DNA of 64,000 bases from Fluviicola sp. (lineage in GTDB: Bacteria; Bacteroidota; Bacteroidia; Flavobacteriales_D; Crocinitomicaceae), in NCBI GenBank assembly GCA_029866325.1, contig JARWZO010000031.1, positions 186,001 through 250,000 on the forward strand, in the 5' to 3' direction. Both the position numbers and the translations under genes were made by a program. The stretch's first letter is position 1. Every line of letters starts with the position of its first letter. The notes under the pieces are model-generated. The model did no database searches. It had not been told where the DNA came from and worked only from the letters and a program-made list of their open reading frames with translations. Positions 9,194-16,453 of the stretch are shown here, piece by piece.

Positions 9194-10537
9194 ATGAAAA
9201 ACACATGCCTCGGAATTGCTTTGGTTCTCTCCACCATGAGCATTGCGCAAAGTCCAGCCATTACCTCGTGGCTCATCAACACAACAAACGCCACCGGAAG
9301 CCATTATGTTTCAGGCAACGGCACACCTATTTCTGACGCTACATTAGCCAATGTTCAAACGGTTCAATATTCGGCGAGTTGGGTGTATGTTTCCACAAAA
9401 GGAATTCCGACTTATCCTACAGGACCGTTTCTTGACGGTAATCCTTCCTTGGCAACTTCTCAAAATGCCATCTTCAAATTTCCGCTTTCACCGGCTGAAA
9501 ATACGGGAACTCCCACAGCAACTACTATGGGAAACATCGGTGTTTTTATCAATGGCGTAGCGCTGTTTGATTACCGCGACGGTGTTTCCTGGAAAAACTC
9601 GACAGGGGCTTTGGCTGGCGGACCTTTAGGTGGAACAGGTGACGGTATTTGGAACCGCGATGCCGTACCGGCAGAAATGGCGGGTTTCGATTGCTCAAAA
9701 GGTCACCCGGCAATGGGAAATTATCACCATCATCAAAATCCGAGTGCCTATAATCTGGATTTAGTTGTGGTTTCAAACATCTGTGATATCTATGCTGCCG
9801 ACGGTTTGTATGCCATTAATGCCAACTCTCATTCTCCACTAATCGGTTTTGCTTATGACGGTTTCCCTATTTATGGTGCTTACGGTTACAAAAACACGGA
9901 CGGAACTGGCGGAATTGTGCGCATCAATTCGAGCTATCAATTGCGAAACATAACTACCAGAACAGTCTATGCCGATGGAACTGATGTAACCGATGGACCA
10001 GCCGTAAATGGTACTTATCCGCTCGGTTTATTCCGCGAAGATTATGAGTTTGTTTCTCATGTGGAACCCGAATACCTGGATGAGCACAATGGGCGATTCT
10101 GCGTGACTCCCGAATACCCGAACGGTACGTATTGTTATTTCGCTACCGTAGATGACAACTGGAATTCTGCCTATCCGTATGCTGTTGGCCCGACCTTTTA
10201 CGGTTTAAAAACGGCTGCGAAAGTCACAACGATTTCAGAAACGGTTACCACTTATGATCCCTCTTCCGCCGAGTTGGATGAAAACGTGAGTGTATCGTTT
10301 AATGTGTTTCCGAATCCTTCAGTCGATGTGGTAATTGTACAGGCATTCGGTGCGCACAACCGCGACATTGCCGTTGAATTATGGGACATGAACGGAAAAT
10401 TGATTCAAACACAAACCATTCTTCAGGGAAGTACCATTTGCTATTTTCCGGTTGCCGATTTGCAAAGTGGAACGTATATCATTCATGTTGAAGGAAACGT
10501 TGCCACGAAAGATTATTCGATTGTAATTGCTGAATAA
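9194..10537 (+). CDS. Secreted YHYH-domain protein with T9SS type A sorting signal
   Basis: 447 residues. There is a signal peptide (KNTCLGIALVLSTMSIAQ, cleavage after about residue 18), then a domain with the histidine-rich signature of the YHYH family. Around residues 170-185 is DCSKGHPAMGNYHHHQNP, followed by GFAYDGFPIYGAYGY and, further on, the 'FREDYEFV' and 'HNGRFCVTPEYPNGTYCYF' blocks usual in this family. The C-terminal 80 or so residues form a type A T9SS sorting domain (NVFPNPSVD, then SGTYIIHVEG). The domain's biochemical role is not established; the histidines suggest metal binding. It lies 49 bp after a CnrX-like sensor gene, so the sigma factor may control it. A hairpin terminator follows at 10553-10590. 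Confidence 0.85.
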   Translation: MKNTCLGIALVLSTMSIAQSPAITSWLINTTNATGSHYVSGNGTPISDATLANVQTVQYSASWVYVSTKGIPTYPTGPFLDGNPSLATSQNAIFKFPLSPAENTGTPTATTMGNIGVFINGVALFDYRDGVSWKNSTGALAGGPLGGTGDGIWNRDAVPAEMAGFDCSKGHPAMGNYHHHQNPSAYNLDLVVVSNICDIYAADGLYAINANSHSPLIGFAYDGFPIYGAYGYKNTDGTGGIVRINSSYQLRNITTRTVYADGTDVTDGPAVNGTYPLGLFREDYEFVSHVEPEYLDEHNGRFCVTPEYPNGTYCYFATVDDNWNSAYPYAVGPTFYGLKTAAKVTTISETVTTYDPSSAELDENVSVSFNVFPNPSVDVVIVQAFGAHNRDIAVELWDMNGKLIQTQTILQGSTICYFPVADLQSGTYIIHVEGNVATKDYSIVIAE

Positions 10538-10552
10538 ATAAGTAACAAAGGG

Positions 10553-10590
10553 AAAACAGGCGTGGGTGGTAACTTGCTCGCGCCTGTTTT
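10553..10590 (+). terminator. Intrinsic terminator after the YHYH gene
   Basis: A 10-bp perfect stem (AAAACAGGCG at 10553-10562, CGCCTGTTTT at 10581-10590) closes an 18-nt loop and is followed by GTTTTAG. It lies 15 bp after the stop of the YHYH-domain gene and has the shape of a rho-independent terminator. Confidence 0.75.
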
Positions 10591-10658
10591 GTTTTAGATT
10601 GCTCTGCAGGCCAGTAAAAATAGACTTCTTTGAAATGTCTAAAATTGTAAAAGTTGCC

Positions 10659-10686
10659 AATTTTAAAAGTGCGCACTTTTAAAATT
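10659..10686. promoter_or_regulatory. Perfect 28-nt palindrome with half-site-like neighbour
   Basis: Positions 10659-10686 are an uninterrupted palindrome centred on GTGCGCAC and flanked by A/T runs (TTTTAAAA on each side). A related string, AAAATTGTAAAAGTTG, starts at 10641. The site lies between the YHYH terminator and the PQQ-type propeller gene (GTG at 10816). It could be an operator for a dimeric regulator or a dispersed palindrome. No promoter box was matched to it. Confidence 0.5.
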
Positions 10687-10815
10687 TTAGCATTTTCTCT
10701 TGGAAATCCAGCAACTTACCTACTATTACTATCTCTACCGTGTTAACACCTTCAGTCTAATAACTCCCTAGCATAGCGCGTATTCACGACTTATTTTGAC
10801 CTTACCTTCGTTCGT

Positions 10816-12426
10816 GTGAAAAAGGTCATCATTATTATCCTCAGTTATTCGCTTGTTTTCGTTGTGGGTTATCTCACGGTTGGAATCATCCTGCATTTTG
10901 CAAAGCCGGAGGTGAAAATGTTACCCGCATTTATCGAAGATGCATTGCCCGAGGTTGAGGCTGAAACGCAATTATCCCTACAGCAACAATCGTTGGAAGG
11001 CATGGATTATCGTCTGATAACGCCAGACAAGTTCGATACCACCGTTCCGATTTATTTCAACGAAGATTACAATGAAGCAAACGGTATTTTTTGTTTTCGC
11101 GGAAATGCACAACGCAATCATCCGACACGTGGCGTCATTCAGAAAAGACCGTCAACGATAGTATTAGACTGGGTTTTCGAAACGGCTTATGATTCCCGTA
11201 TGACCGATTTTGGTGTTTGGGGAGGTGGAAGTGGTTGGACGGGTCAACCTTTGGTTATTCGATGGCCCGAAGAACAGCGCAAACAACTATTTCAGCTTGA
11301 TCCGGCATTTTTGGACCGGCAACAGTTCAAAGAAGTGATTGTAGGATCGCTTTCGGGCAATATTTATTTCTTGGATTTTGAGACCGGAAAAGCTACACGA
11401 CCTCATTTGAGCATCGGCAACCCGATCAAAGGAACGGTTTCGGTTGATCCGCGTATGAACGGACTCATGACAGTTGGTCAAGGTATTCCGAATGGTGATC
11501 GGTTTGGCGCGTACTTGTTCGATTTATTCTCTGGAAAAGAAGTCGATTACCGCGCCGGAATGGATCTCTCTTCTCGCCGATTGTGGGGCGCACATGATAG
11601 CAATCCGTTGTTTGATGCTGAAACAGGGTCATTGTTTTGGCCGGCAGAAAACGGTCAGATTTATAAGACAGTCATTTCAGAAGATAAAACGTTTGGCGCG
11701 ACGCAAAAATTCAACTACGGTGTGCGGCAACGCCCCGATTTGGGATTGGAAGCCAGCATGGGTGCTTTCAAAAACCTTGGTTTCTTCGGCGATAACGGCG
11801 GCAATGTATTTTGTTTGAATCTCACCACGATGCGTCCGGTTTGGTTATTTGACAACATCGACGATACCGACGCCAGCATGGTTATTGAATTGGAAGACAA
11901 AACACCCTTTCTGTATTTGGGGAACGAGGTCGACAAACAAGGCCCAACCGGAACGGCTTACATCCGCAAGTTAAATGCCCTAACCGGTAAAGAACAATGG
12001 CACTTCAGCAGACCATGCAGTGGATCAAACGTTGGTGGAAAAGCCAATAGTGGCGGTGTGTTAGCAACCGTACTTCCCGGAAAAGAGAAAGCCAACGACT
12101 TGGTTTTTGGCATTTTCTCGCGCACAAACAACAGTATGAAAGGCGAATTTGTAGCCATCGACAAACAAACAGGTAAAGAGCGCTACTCCATTGCTATGGA
12201 TGCTTATTCTTGGGCCTCGCCTATTGATATGTATGATAAAAGGGGCAATTGCTACATCTTCTTCACCGATGTATACGGCACGATTTACCTGATTGATGGT
12301 GTTACAGGAGCAGTTATTCACAAGGAAAAAACAGGTTATGTGTTTGAATCATCGCCTGTGGCATGGGGCAACCGGATTGTAGTGGGGACCCGCGGCAAGA
12401 CGATTTTGAGTTTTTTGGTGTTGTAG
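10816..12426 (+). CDS. Membrane-anchored PQQ-type beta-propeller protein
   Basis: 536 residues, starting at GTG 10816 (GTG AAA AAG). One N-terminal membrane segment (about 4-28, VIIIILSYSLVFVVGYLTVG) is followed by a periplasmic linker and a propeller domain. Repeats with 'GxxxxLDxxTGK'-type ends are visible: GNIYFLDFETGKATR, FVAIDKQTGKERY, GTIYLIDGVTGAVIHKEK. There is also a clear 'FCFRGNAQRNHPTRG' block. The family resembles PQQ-binding-like propellers such as BamB or dehydrogenase propellers, but no catalytic dehydrogenase residues were recognised, so it may be structural. The 3' end of the gene, including the stop codon, forms one arm of a 19-bp hairpin (12413-12460). Confidence 0.8.
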   Translation: MKKVIIIILSYSLVFVVGYLTVGIILHFAKPEVKMLPAFIEDALPEVEAETQLSLQQQSLEGMDYRLITPDKFDTTVPIYFNEDYNEANGIFCFRGNAQRNHPTRGVIQKRPSTIVLDWVFETAYDSRMTDFGVWGGGSGWTGQPLVIRWPEEQRKQLFQLDPAFLDRQQFKEVIVGSLSGNIYFLDFETGKATRPHLSIGNPIKGTVSVDPRMNGLMTVGQGIPNGDRFGAYLFDLFSGKEVDYRAGMDLSSRRLWGAHDSNPLFDAETGSLFWPAENGQIYKTVISEDKTFGATQKFNYGVRQRPDLGLEASMGAFKNLGFFGDNGGNVFCLNLTTMRPVWLFDNIDDTDASMVIELEDKTPFLYLGNEVDKQGPTGTAYIRKLNALTGKEQWHFSRPCSGSNVGGKANSGGVLATVLPGKEKANDLVFGIFSRTNNSMKGEFVAIDKQTGKERYSIAMDAYSWASPIDMYDKRGNCYIFFTDVYGTIYLIDGVTGAVIHKEKTGYVFESSPVAWGNRIVVGTRGKTILSFLVL

Positions 12427-12460
12427 GCGCGTGACGCATCCCGCGCCTACAACACCAAAA
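12413..12460. terminator. 19-bp perfect hairpin overlapping the stop codon of the propeller gene
   Basis: The left arm 12413-12431 and right arm 12442-12460 are exact reverse complements (19 of 19), with a 10-nt loop TGACGCATCC. The left arm contains the last codons and the TAG stop of the propeller gene; the right arm is followed by AAAAGCGCG. The T-run in the left arm and A-run in the right arm give a terminator form on either strand. The GC-rich core (GTAGGCGCG) looks like a dispersed palindromic repeat captured at the gene end. Confidence 0.7.
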
Positions 12461-12519
12461 GCGCGACAATCCCTAAGATATCAAAGCACAATCAACCTTA
12501 CAGCAACAAAAACAGGGTG

Positions 12520-12554
12520 AAAAAATAAGCGGCCCCTGGGTTAGGAGGGCCGCT
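12520..12554 (-). terminator. Intrinsic terminator for the minus-strand DUF3606 gene
   Basis: AGCGGCCC (12528-12535) and GGGCCGCT (12547-12554) form a perfect 8-bp GC-rich stem with an 11-nt loop. Read on the minus strand it is followed by TTATTTTTT (complement of 12520-12528), a proper U-tract. It sits 175 bp beyond the stop of the minus-strand DUF3606 gene, with no other minus-strand gene between. Confidence 0.65.
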
Positions 12555-12600
12555 CGAGAAGTGAATAGTGATCTGTATTTTTAGTTCATTCAGATCTTTT

Positions 12601-12698
12601 AAAAAACAGCAGACTGCCCATAAGCGAACAGTGGTGAAAATCGTGGGTTACTTGTCGAAGACATAGGCTTCAAATGTCTTAAAAAAAAGCAGCCTGCC
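12601..12698. repeat. Imperfect direct repeat pair, 80 bp apart
   Basis: Positions 12601-12618 and 12681-12698 match at 16 of 18 bases (A-run followed by GCAGxCTGCC), and each is followed about 15 bp later by AGTGG. They fill the 302-bp stretch 12427-12728, which otherwise holds only the two hairpins listed separately. The meaning is unknown; it could be a decayed small tandem duplication. Confidence 0.45.
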
Positions 12699-12728
12699 GT
12701 TTTATTCATTAGTGGTCAGTTTCCCACC

Positions 12729-12950
12729 TTATCTATCGTTCCAAATAAGGTGAAAAAACTTCCTTAATCTATCTTGGTTCATCTGCCAGAAGTTTTCTAC
12801 AGCTCCAGGCGAATTACCTACTTTCATGATGCAGTAAGTCAACTGATTCTTGTCACAGTTTAATTGCCGGCACCAATAATCAACATCTTGCATGCAATGC
12901 AGGTCTATTTTACCCGGAGCAGAAGTTGATATGTTGACCGTTGTTACCAT
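12729..12950 (-). CDS. DUF3606 family small protein
   Basis: 73 residues from the ATG at 12950; a GTG one codon upstream is possible. It matches the DUF3606 pattern: 'KIDLHCMQDVDYW', then 'LNCDKNQLTYCIMKVG' and 'AVENFW'. That corresponds to the family's RINxxxDYEVRYW, xxGVSxExLxxAVxxVG and AVxxYL blocks. Function is unknown; members are small soluble proteins, sometimes in stress-related or mobile regions. Two cysteines (C30 and C35 or so) are extra to the usual pattern. It is transcribed away from the four-gene run that starts at 13218, and the 267 bp between them are rich in palindromes. A minus-strand terminator is at 12520-12554. Confidence 0.75.
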   Translation of the reverse strand: MVTTVNISTSAPGKIDLHCMQDVDYWCRQLNCDKNQLTYCIMKVGNSPGAVENFWQMNQDRLRKFFHLIWNDR

Positions 12951-13009
12951 CACTCTAGTAATTCAGTTGTTAACTAAGACAAATGTAAATGACGAATACT
13001 TACCAAACA

Positions 13010-13099
13010 ACCGTATTTATACGGTATTTTCATTGCGGTTTACCGCAGTTATTTTTGCGGTAAACCACATTTTTGAAAACGCCTATACCCATTAATGGG
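13010..13099. promoter_or_regulatory. Cluster of four palindromes in a divergent intergenic region
   Basis: Within 90 bp lie: ACCGTA-TTTA-TACGGT (13010-13025); TGCGGTTTACCGCA (13034-13047, perfect); a 10-bp hairpin made of GGTTTACCGC (13037-13046) and GCGGTAAACC (13057-13066); and CCCATTAATGGG (13088-13099, perfect). The second and third share bases, so they are alternative folds or overlapping operator half-sites. The cluster lies between the divergent DUF3606 gene and the operon at 13218-15571, which encodes a LuxR-type response regulator that might bind here. Assignment to a regulator is inference. Confidence 0.5.
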
Positions 13100-13217
13100 C
13101 TGATAAATAGTCGCTTGTGTATTTTTTAACAAACGATTCGTTACGTTTACAGAAACGGCGCGAGATTACGGGTTTTCAAAATAGCTAATATTGATATGAA
13201 CTAAAAAATCTATTGTT

Positions 13218-13529
13218 ATGGCGTTTAATGGAACAGAAGGAGGGGCTATAACCCTCACAGAAGCAGCAGCAATGACAGCGTGCTACAGAAAATTGCACCC
13301 GAATGAGACGGAAGCGCACTTTATGGGGAAAAACAATTTTCTGACGCTATTGAATCAAACGGGCTGCGTTGGTATTCGCACGTATTACGGTGAAAAACCT
13401 GACGGTGGAAAAGAACTTATCTTTGTTGGTGTAGACGCCAATGAAAATGATATGCTAGAAGTGATTATGGATTTGAATTTACCTTGTCCAAGTTATTGTT
13501 CAACAGGAAATCCTTTGAATGGTAGATGA
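13218..13529 (+). CDS. Conserved small soluble protein of unknown function
   Basis: 103 residues, no signal peptide and no membrane segment. Visible blocks are 'GGAITLTEAAAMTACYRKLHP', 'FLTLLNQTGCVGIRTYYGE', 'KELIFVGVDANENDM' and a C-terminal cysteine pair, PCPSYC. I have the impression of a small Bacteroidota family with the same GCxGIRxYYG and LVGVDxxGxDM blocks, but I cannot name a function. Its stop overlaps the ATG of the following membrane protein gene (ATGA at 13526-13529), so the two are translationally coupled. The downstream sensor kinase and regulator suggest a signalling role, which is inference from position. Confidence 0.75.
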   Translation: MAFNGTEGGAITLTEAAAMTACYRKLHPNETEAHFMGKNNFLTLLNQTGCVGIRTYYGEKPDGGKELIFVGVDANENDMLEVIMDLNLPCPSYCSTGNPLNGR

Positions 13530-14176
13530 TATTATTATCTATAATATCATTATTCACCATCCTGCTTCCGAGTGGGATGGTTTTTTATCAATGGAAATCG
13601 ACTGATATTGCAACGAGACCGATTCGACTGCTATTAATAATTACCTTGATTTTAGACAGCATAATTTATTACTATTTCATTACCGGTCAAAATAAAAACA
13701 ACATGTTTCTGTTCCATGTTTTTACTTTCCTTGAAATGATTTTGTTAATTCTTTACTTCAGATCATTCTTCAGACAAAATTGGATTAGAAGGATGTTTTT
13801 CGTGCTGTTATTGCTATTCTCGGTAATGGTTGTGTTAAATATTTTCTATTGGGAATCGCTTGATGATTTTCCTTCAATTCCGAGAACGATTGAGTGTGTT
13901 GTCGTAATGATTTTAAGTATTCTATTTTTTATAAATCTCTTCCAGCAATCAACCGTTTCCAGTTTAATGAGGTATAACCATTTTTGGTTGGTATCCGGTT
14001 TATTATTGTTTTTCGCCGGCACTTTCTTCATGAATATAGTAGGAAGTCTTGTCATAAATAAGAACGATCTAGGTTTTAATGTCTACGACATCCACTCTTT
14101 CCTCAACATATTTCTGAATATTATTTATACCATTGCATTATGGATGAGCAGCAGACGCTTGATCTCGGCACAGTAA
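13526..14176 (+). CDS. Polytopic membrane protein in a two-component operon
   Basis: 216 residues with six to seven hydrophobic spans, for example at about 2-20, 32-52, 60-78, 88-106, 120-140, 150-172 and 190-207. Loops are short and basic on one side; no soluble domain is present. I do not recognise an enzyme family. It starts with a 4-bp overlap with the small protein gene upstream, and its end overlaps the histidine kinase gene by 37 bp. A membrane partner feeding a signal to a kinase that has only one TM of its own is a plausible role, inferred from the tight gene order. Confidence 0.75.
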   Translation: MILLSIISLFTILLPSGMVFYQWKSTDIATRPIRLLLIITLILDSIIYYYFITGQNKNNMFLFHVFTFLEMILLILYFRSFFRQNWIRRMFFVLLLLFSVMVVLNIFYWESLDDFPSIPRTIECVVVMILSILFFINLFQQSTVSSLMRYNHFWLVSGLLLFFAGTFFMNIVGSLVINKNDLGFNVYDIHSFLNIFLNIIYTIALWMSSRRLISAQ

Positions 14177-14922
14177 TTATCCTAGGCACTATGGGTATGA
14201 TCATTCTCGCAATGGGGGTGGTGGTTTTCTTTTTTATCTATCAGCGCCGCATGATTGCCAAGCAAAACGAGCTCACGATGCTTGAATTGCAGCACCAAAA
14301 AGAATTAATGGGTGCCGTGATCCAAACCAAGGAATTGGAACAACGACGCATTGCACTTGAGCTACACGATGATGTCGGTTCTACGCTTACTGCTATTAAA
14401 TTCTCGGTTTCAAGCTTCACTATCGGAGATAAAGACAAAGAACTACTCAATAACAATCTCGCCGATGCCATTCAAAAAGTGCGGCGCATCTCCAACGATT
14501 TATTGCCTTCCATCTTGGAAGAACTCGGATTGATTACCGCTGTGAAAAGCCTCATCAAAACACTCAACGACAATAAAACTGTCAATTACGTTTTTGAGTC
14601 GTTTGGTGAACAGATCCGTCACCCTAAAGATGTGGAATTGGCCTGTTACCGTGTATTGCAAGAATTGCTCAATAATATTTTGAAATACGCCCACGCAACT
14701 GAAGTGCGGGTTGAAATTGTGTTGAGTCAATCGGGACTTGTGGTGATTGTAACCGATGACGGCGATGGCTTTGTGCCCGAAGACCACACCAACCACGAAC
14801 GTCCTTCACTCGGATTAAAAAACATTGAAAGTCGCATACAACAGATAAAAGGTGAGATCACCTATGAAAAACGCTTACCAAAAGGAACAAAAGTGCTTAT
14901 TGATTGGAAACGCCATGAATGA
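14140..14922 (+). CDS. Sensor histidine kinase (HisKA_3, NarX/DegS-type)
   Basis: 260 residues. There is one N-terminal membrane span (about 11-34), then a coiled stretch rich in Q, E and L (about 40-68). A HisKA_3 dimerisation segment follows, with the phosphoacceptor in IALELHDDVGSTL (H76). The ATPase domain has an N-box (ELLNNILKYAHA, about 170-181), a G1 motif (VTDDGDGF) and 'SLGLKNIESR'. There is no periplasmic sensor domain, so the signal probably comes through a partner. The start overlaps the membrane protein gene by 37 bp and the end overlaps the response regulator by 8 bp. It phosphorylates the adjacent LuxR-type regulator in the usual scheme. Confidence 0.93.
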   Translation: MDEQQTLDLGTVIILGTMGMIILAMGVVVFFFIYQRRMIAKQNELTMLELQHQKELMGAVIQTKELEQRRIALELHDDVGSTLTAIKFSVSSFTIGDKDKELLNNNLADAIQKVRRISNDLLPSILEELGLITAVKSLIKTLNDNKTVNYVFESFGEQIRHPKDVELACYRVLQELLNNILKYAHATEVRVEIVLSQSGLVVIVTDDGDGFVPEDHTNHERPSLGLKNIESRIQQIKGEITYEKRLPKGTKVLIDWKRHE

Positions 14923-15571
14923 GATTAAAGTAGCGATTGCAGACGATCAGTCTATTTTTAGACAAGGATTGGTAAACCTCGTGGGAGGTTTTAAGAATGT
15001 ACGGGTCTTGTTTTCTGCTGAAAACGGACGTGAAATGCTGGAGAAAATCCCGGAAAACAAACCCGATTTGGTGTTGCTGGATTTCCGCATGCCCGAACTC
15101 AACGGACTGGAAACCGCCAAGATTATCCGAGATCAGTTTATCGGTGTACGCGTCTTGATTCTTTCCATGTACGACGATCAGGAATTTGTGGAAACAGCCA
15201 TGGAAAACGGTGCGCATGGTTATTTATCGAAAGACGACGAGCCCGAAGAAATAGAACGCGCCATCCTTAGCACCATCGAAACGGGGTATTACCTCAACGA
15301 CCGCACATCGAAGATGCTGATTGGCAAACTCATCAATCAGGGCACTATGAAGCCCGAGTTTAAAACGCCTCCGGTTGAATTCACCACAATGGAATTGCAA
15401 ATTCTGGAGCTGATTTGCCTAGAATGCACCACACAGGAAATAGCCGACAAGCTCTGCAAAAGCAAACGCACCATTGAAAGCTCACGCACGCTCATGATGC
15501 AGAAAATCAATGCACGTAATGTGGTTGGTTTGGTCATGTATGCAGTGAAGAACAATTTGGTGGTGAGTTAG
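14915..15571 (+). CDS. LuxR/NarL-family response regulator
   Basis: 218 residues from the ATG at 14915; a longer upstream frame exists but would run back inside the kinase gene, and the protein begins cleanly with MNEIKVAIADDQ. The receiver domain has the acidic pair D10-D11, the phosphoacceptor D56 (LVLLDFRMPELNG), a conserved serine (LILSMYDD) and lysine (YLSKDD). A C-terminal LuxR-type helix-turn-helix follows: ELICLECTTQEIADKL, then SKRTIESSRTLMMQKI. The gene is the cognate partner of the kinase it overlaps. A possible target is the palindrome cluster at 13010-13099 ahead of the operon. Confidence 0.93.
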   Translation: MNEIKVAIADDQSIFRQGLVNLVGGFKNVRVLFSAENGREMLEKIPENKPDLVLLDFRMPELNGLETAKIIRDQFIGVRVLILSMYDDQEFVETAMENGAHGYLSKDDEPEEIERAILSTIETGYYLNDRTSKMLIGKLINQGTMKPEFKTPPVEFTTMELQILELICLECTTQEIADKLCKSKRTIESSRTLMMQKINARNVVGLVMYAVKNNLVVS

Positions 15572-15631
15572 AAAATCAGAAACCCATTCCAACCGTTGGG
15601 GGAAGTTGGTATCAGTTAGGCAGAATAAAAC

Positions 15632-16246
15632 ATGTGTATGAAAGAGCTTCACCTCAATCGCCTAATGGTACAACTGTTATTCGGTTGTCTTTTCCTCAGT
15701 TCCGGTAGTTCGGCTTACGGTCAGGGTTTAAACCGTATTTATGCCAATATAGCCCACGGTTATTCGCATCACAACGAAGTAGGGCTTTACGCGCATTTTC
15801 TGAATCATTTTTCAGCGGGAATTAGCACAAGTATGACTCGTGTTAAAACCGGACCGTCTTACTACACGCCTAGTAGTTTGGGTATTTTCGGCACCAATCG
15901 CCGCTTAAAGGACACCTACAATTGTAATCAGTTTTATCTTGGTTTTACCACCCACAACTTAGACCGGTTTGATTTACATATAATGGCGGGTCCATCGTGG
16001 GTTGAGGCCACAATACTCAGCGATTTTGAACTCAAAGAAAACGAATACAGCCATGCTGAATGGGTAGAACACAGTACCGATAGTTACCACACAGTCGGGT
16101 TTGTCTTGCGCGCCGACGCTCTCATTGAGTTCAGCAGGGTTGCAGGACTCAATATTAGTTTACAGCAGAATTGGAATAACATCCGTGATGAGTTTTCGTT
16201 TATGGTTGGTTTGAGTTTTGGCATTGTGCAGGATTTTTATGAGTAG
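15632..16246 (+). CDS. Secreted protein, possible outer-membrane barrel
   Basis: 204 residues. The ATG at 15632 (or the one two codons later) starts a signal peptide with a basic n-region and a hydrophobic core (LMVQLLFGCLFLSSGSSAYG, ending before Q31). The mature part alternates hydrophobic and polar residues, with many glycines and aromatics (YANIAHGYSHHNEVGLYAHF, GLSFGIVQDFYE), as in small Bacteroidota outer-membrane barrels. I do not recognise a named family. It stands 60 bp after the response regulator gene with no terminator seen between, so it may be in the same transcript or be a target of that system. The stretch 16247-16453 holds nothing I can support. Confidence 0.65.
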   Translation: MCMKELHLNRLMVQLLFGCLFLSSGSSAYGQGLNRIYANIAHGYSHHNEVGLYAHFLNHFSAGISTSMTRVKTGPSYYTPSSLGIFGTNRRLKDTYNCNQFYLGFTTHNLDRFDLHIMAGPSWVEATILSDFELKENEYSHAEWVEHSTDSYHTVGFVLRADALIEFSRVAGLNISLQQNWNNIRDEFSFMVGLSFGIVQDFYE

Positions 16247-16453
16247 TGGTGAGCGAAGTACAGAGTATTTCTGCGCATTGCAAAAAACAAACGCTAGGTT
16301 CCAATCAACTAACTTTAAGATGGAATCGAATAAAACCGAATACTTCATCTCCCAAAACCGTTCATTCAGCAGCCATAACCCCTTGTCTTGTCTCATTAAT
16401 GCGATTGAATGACTTTTTATACGTATCTTGCGACCATAAATTTAGATTAATCC

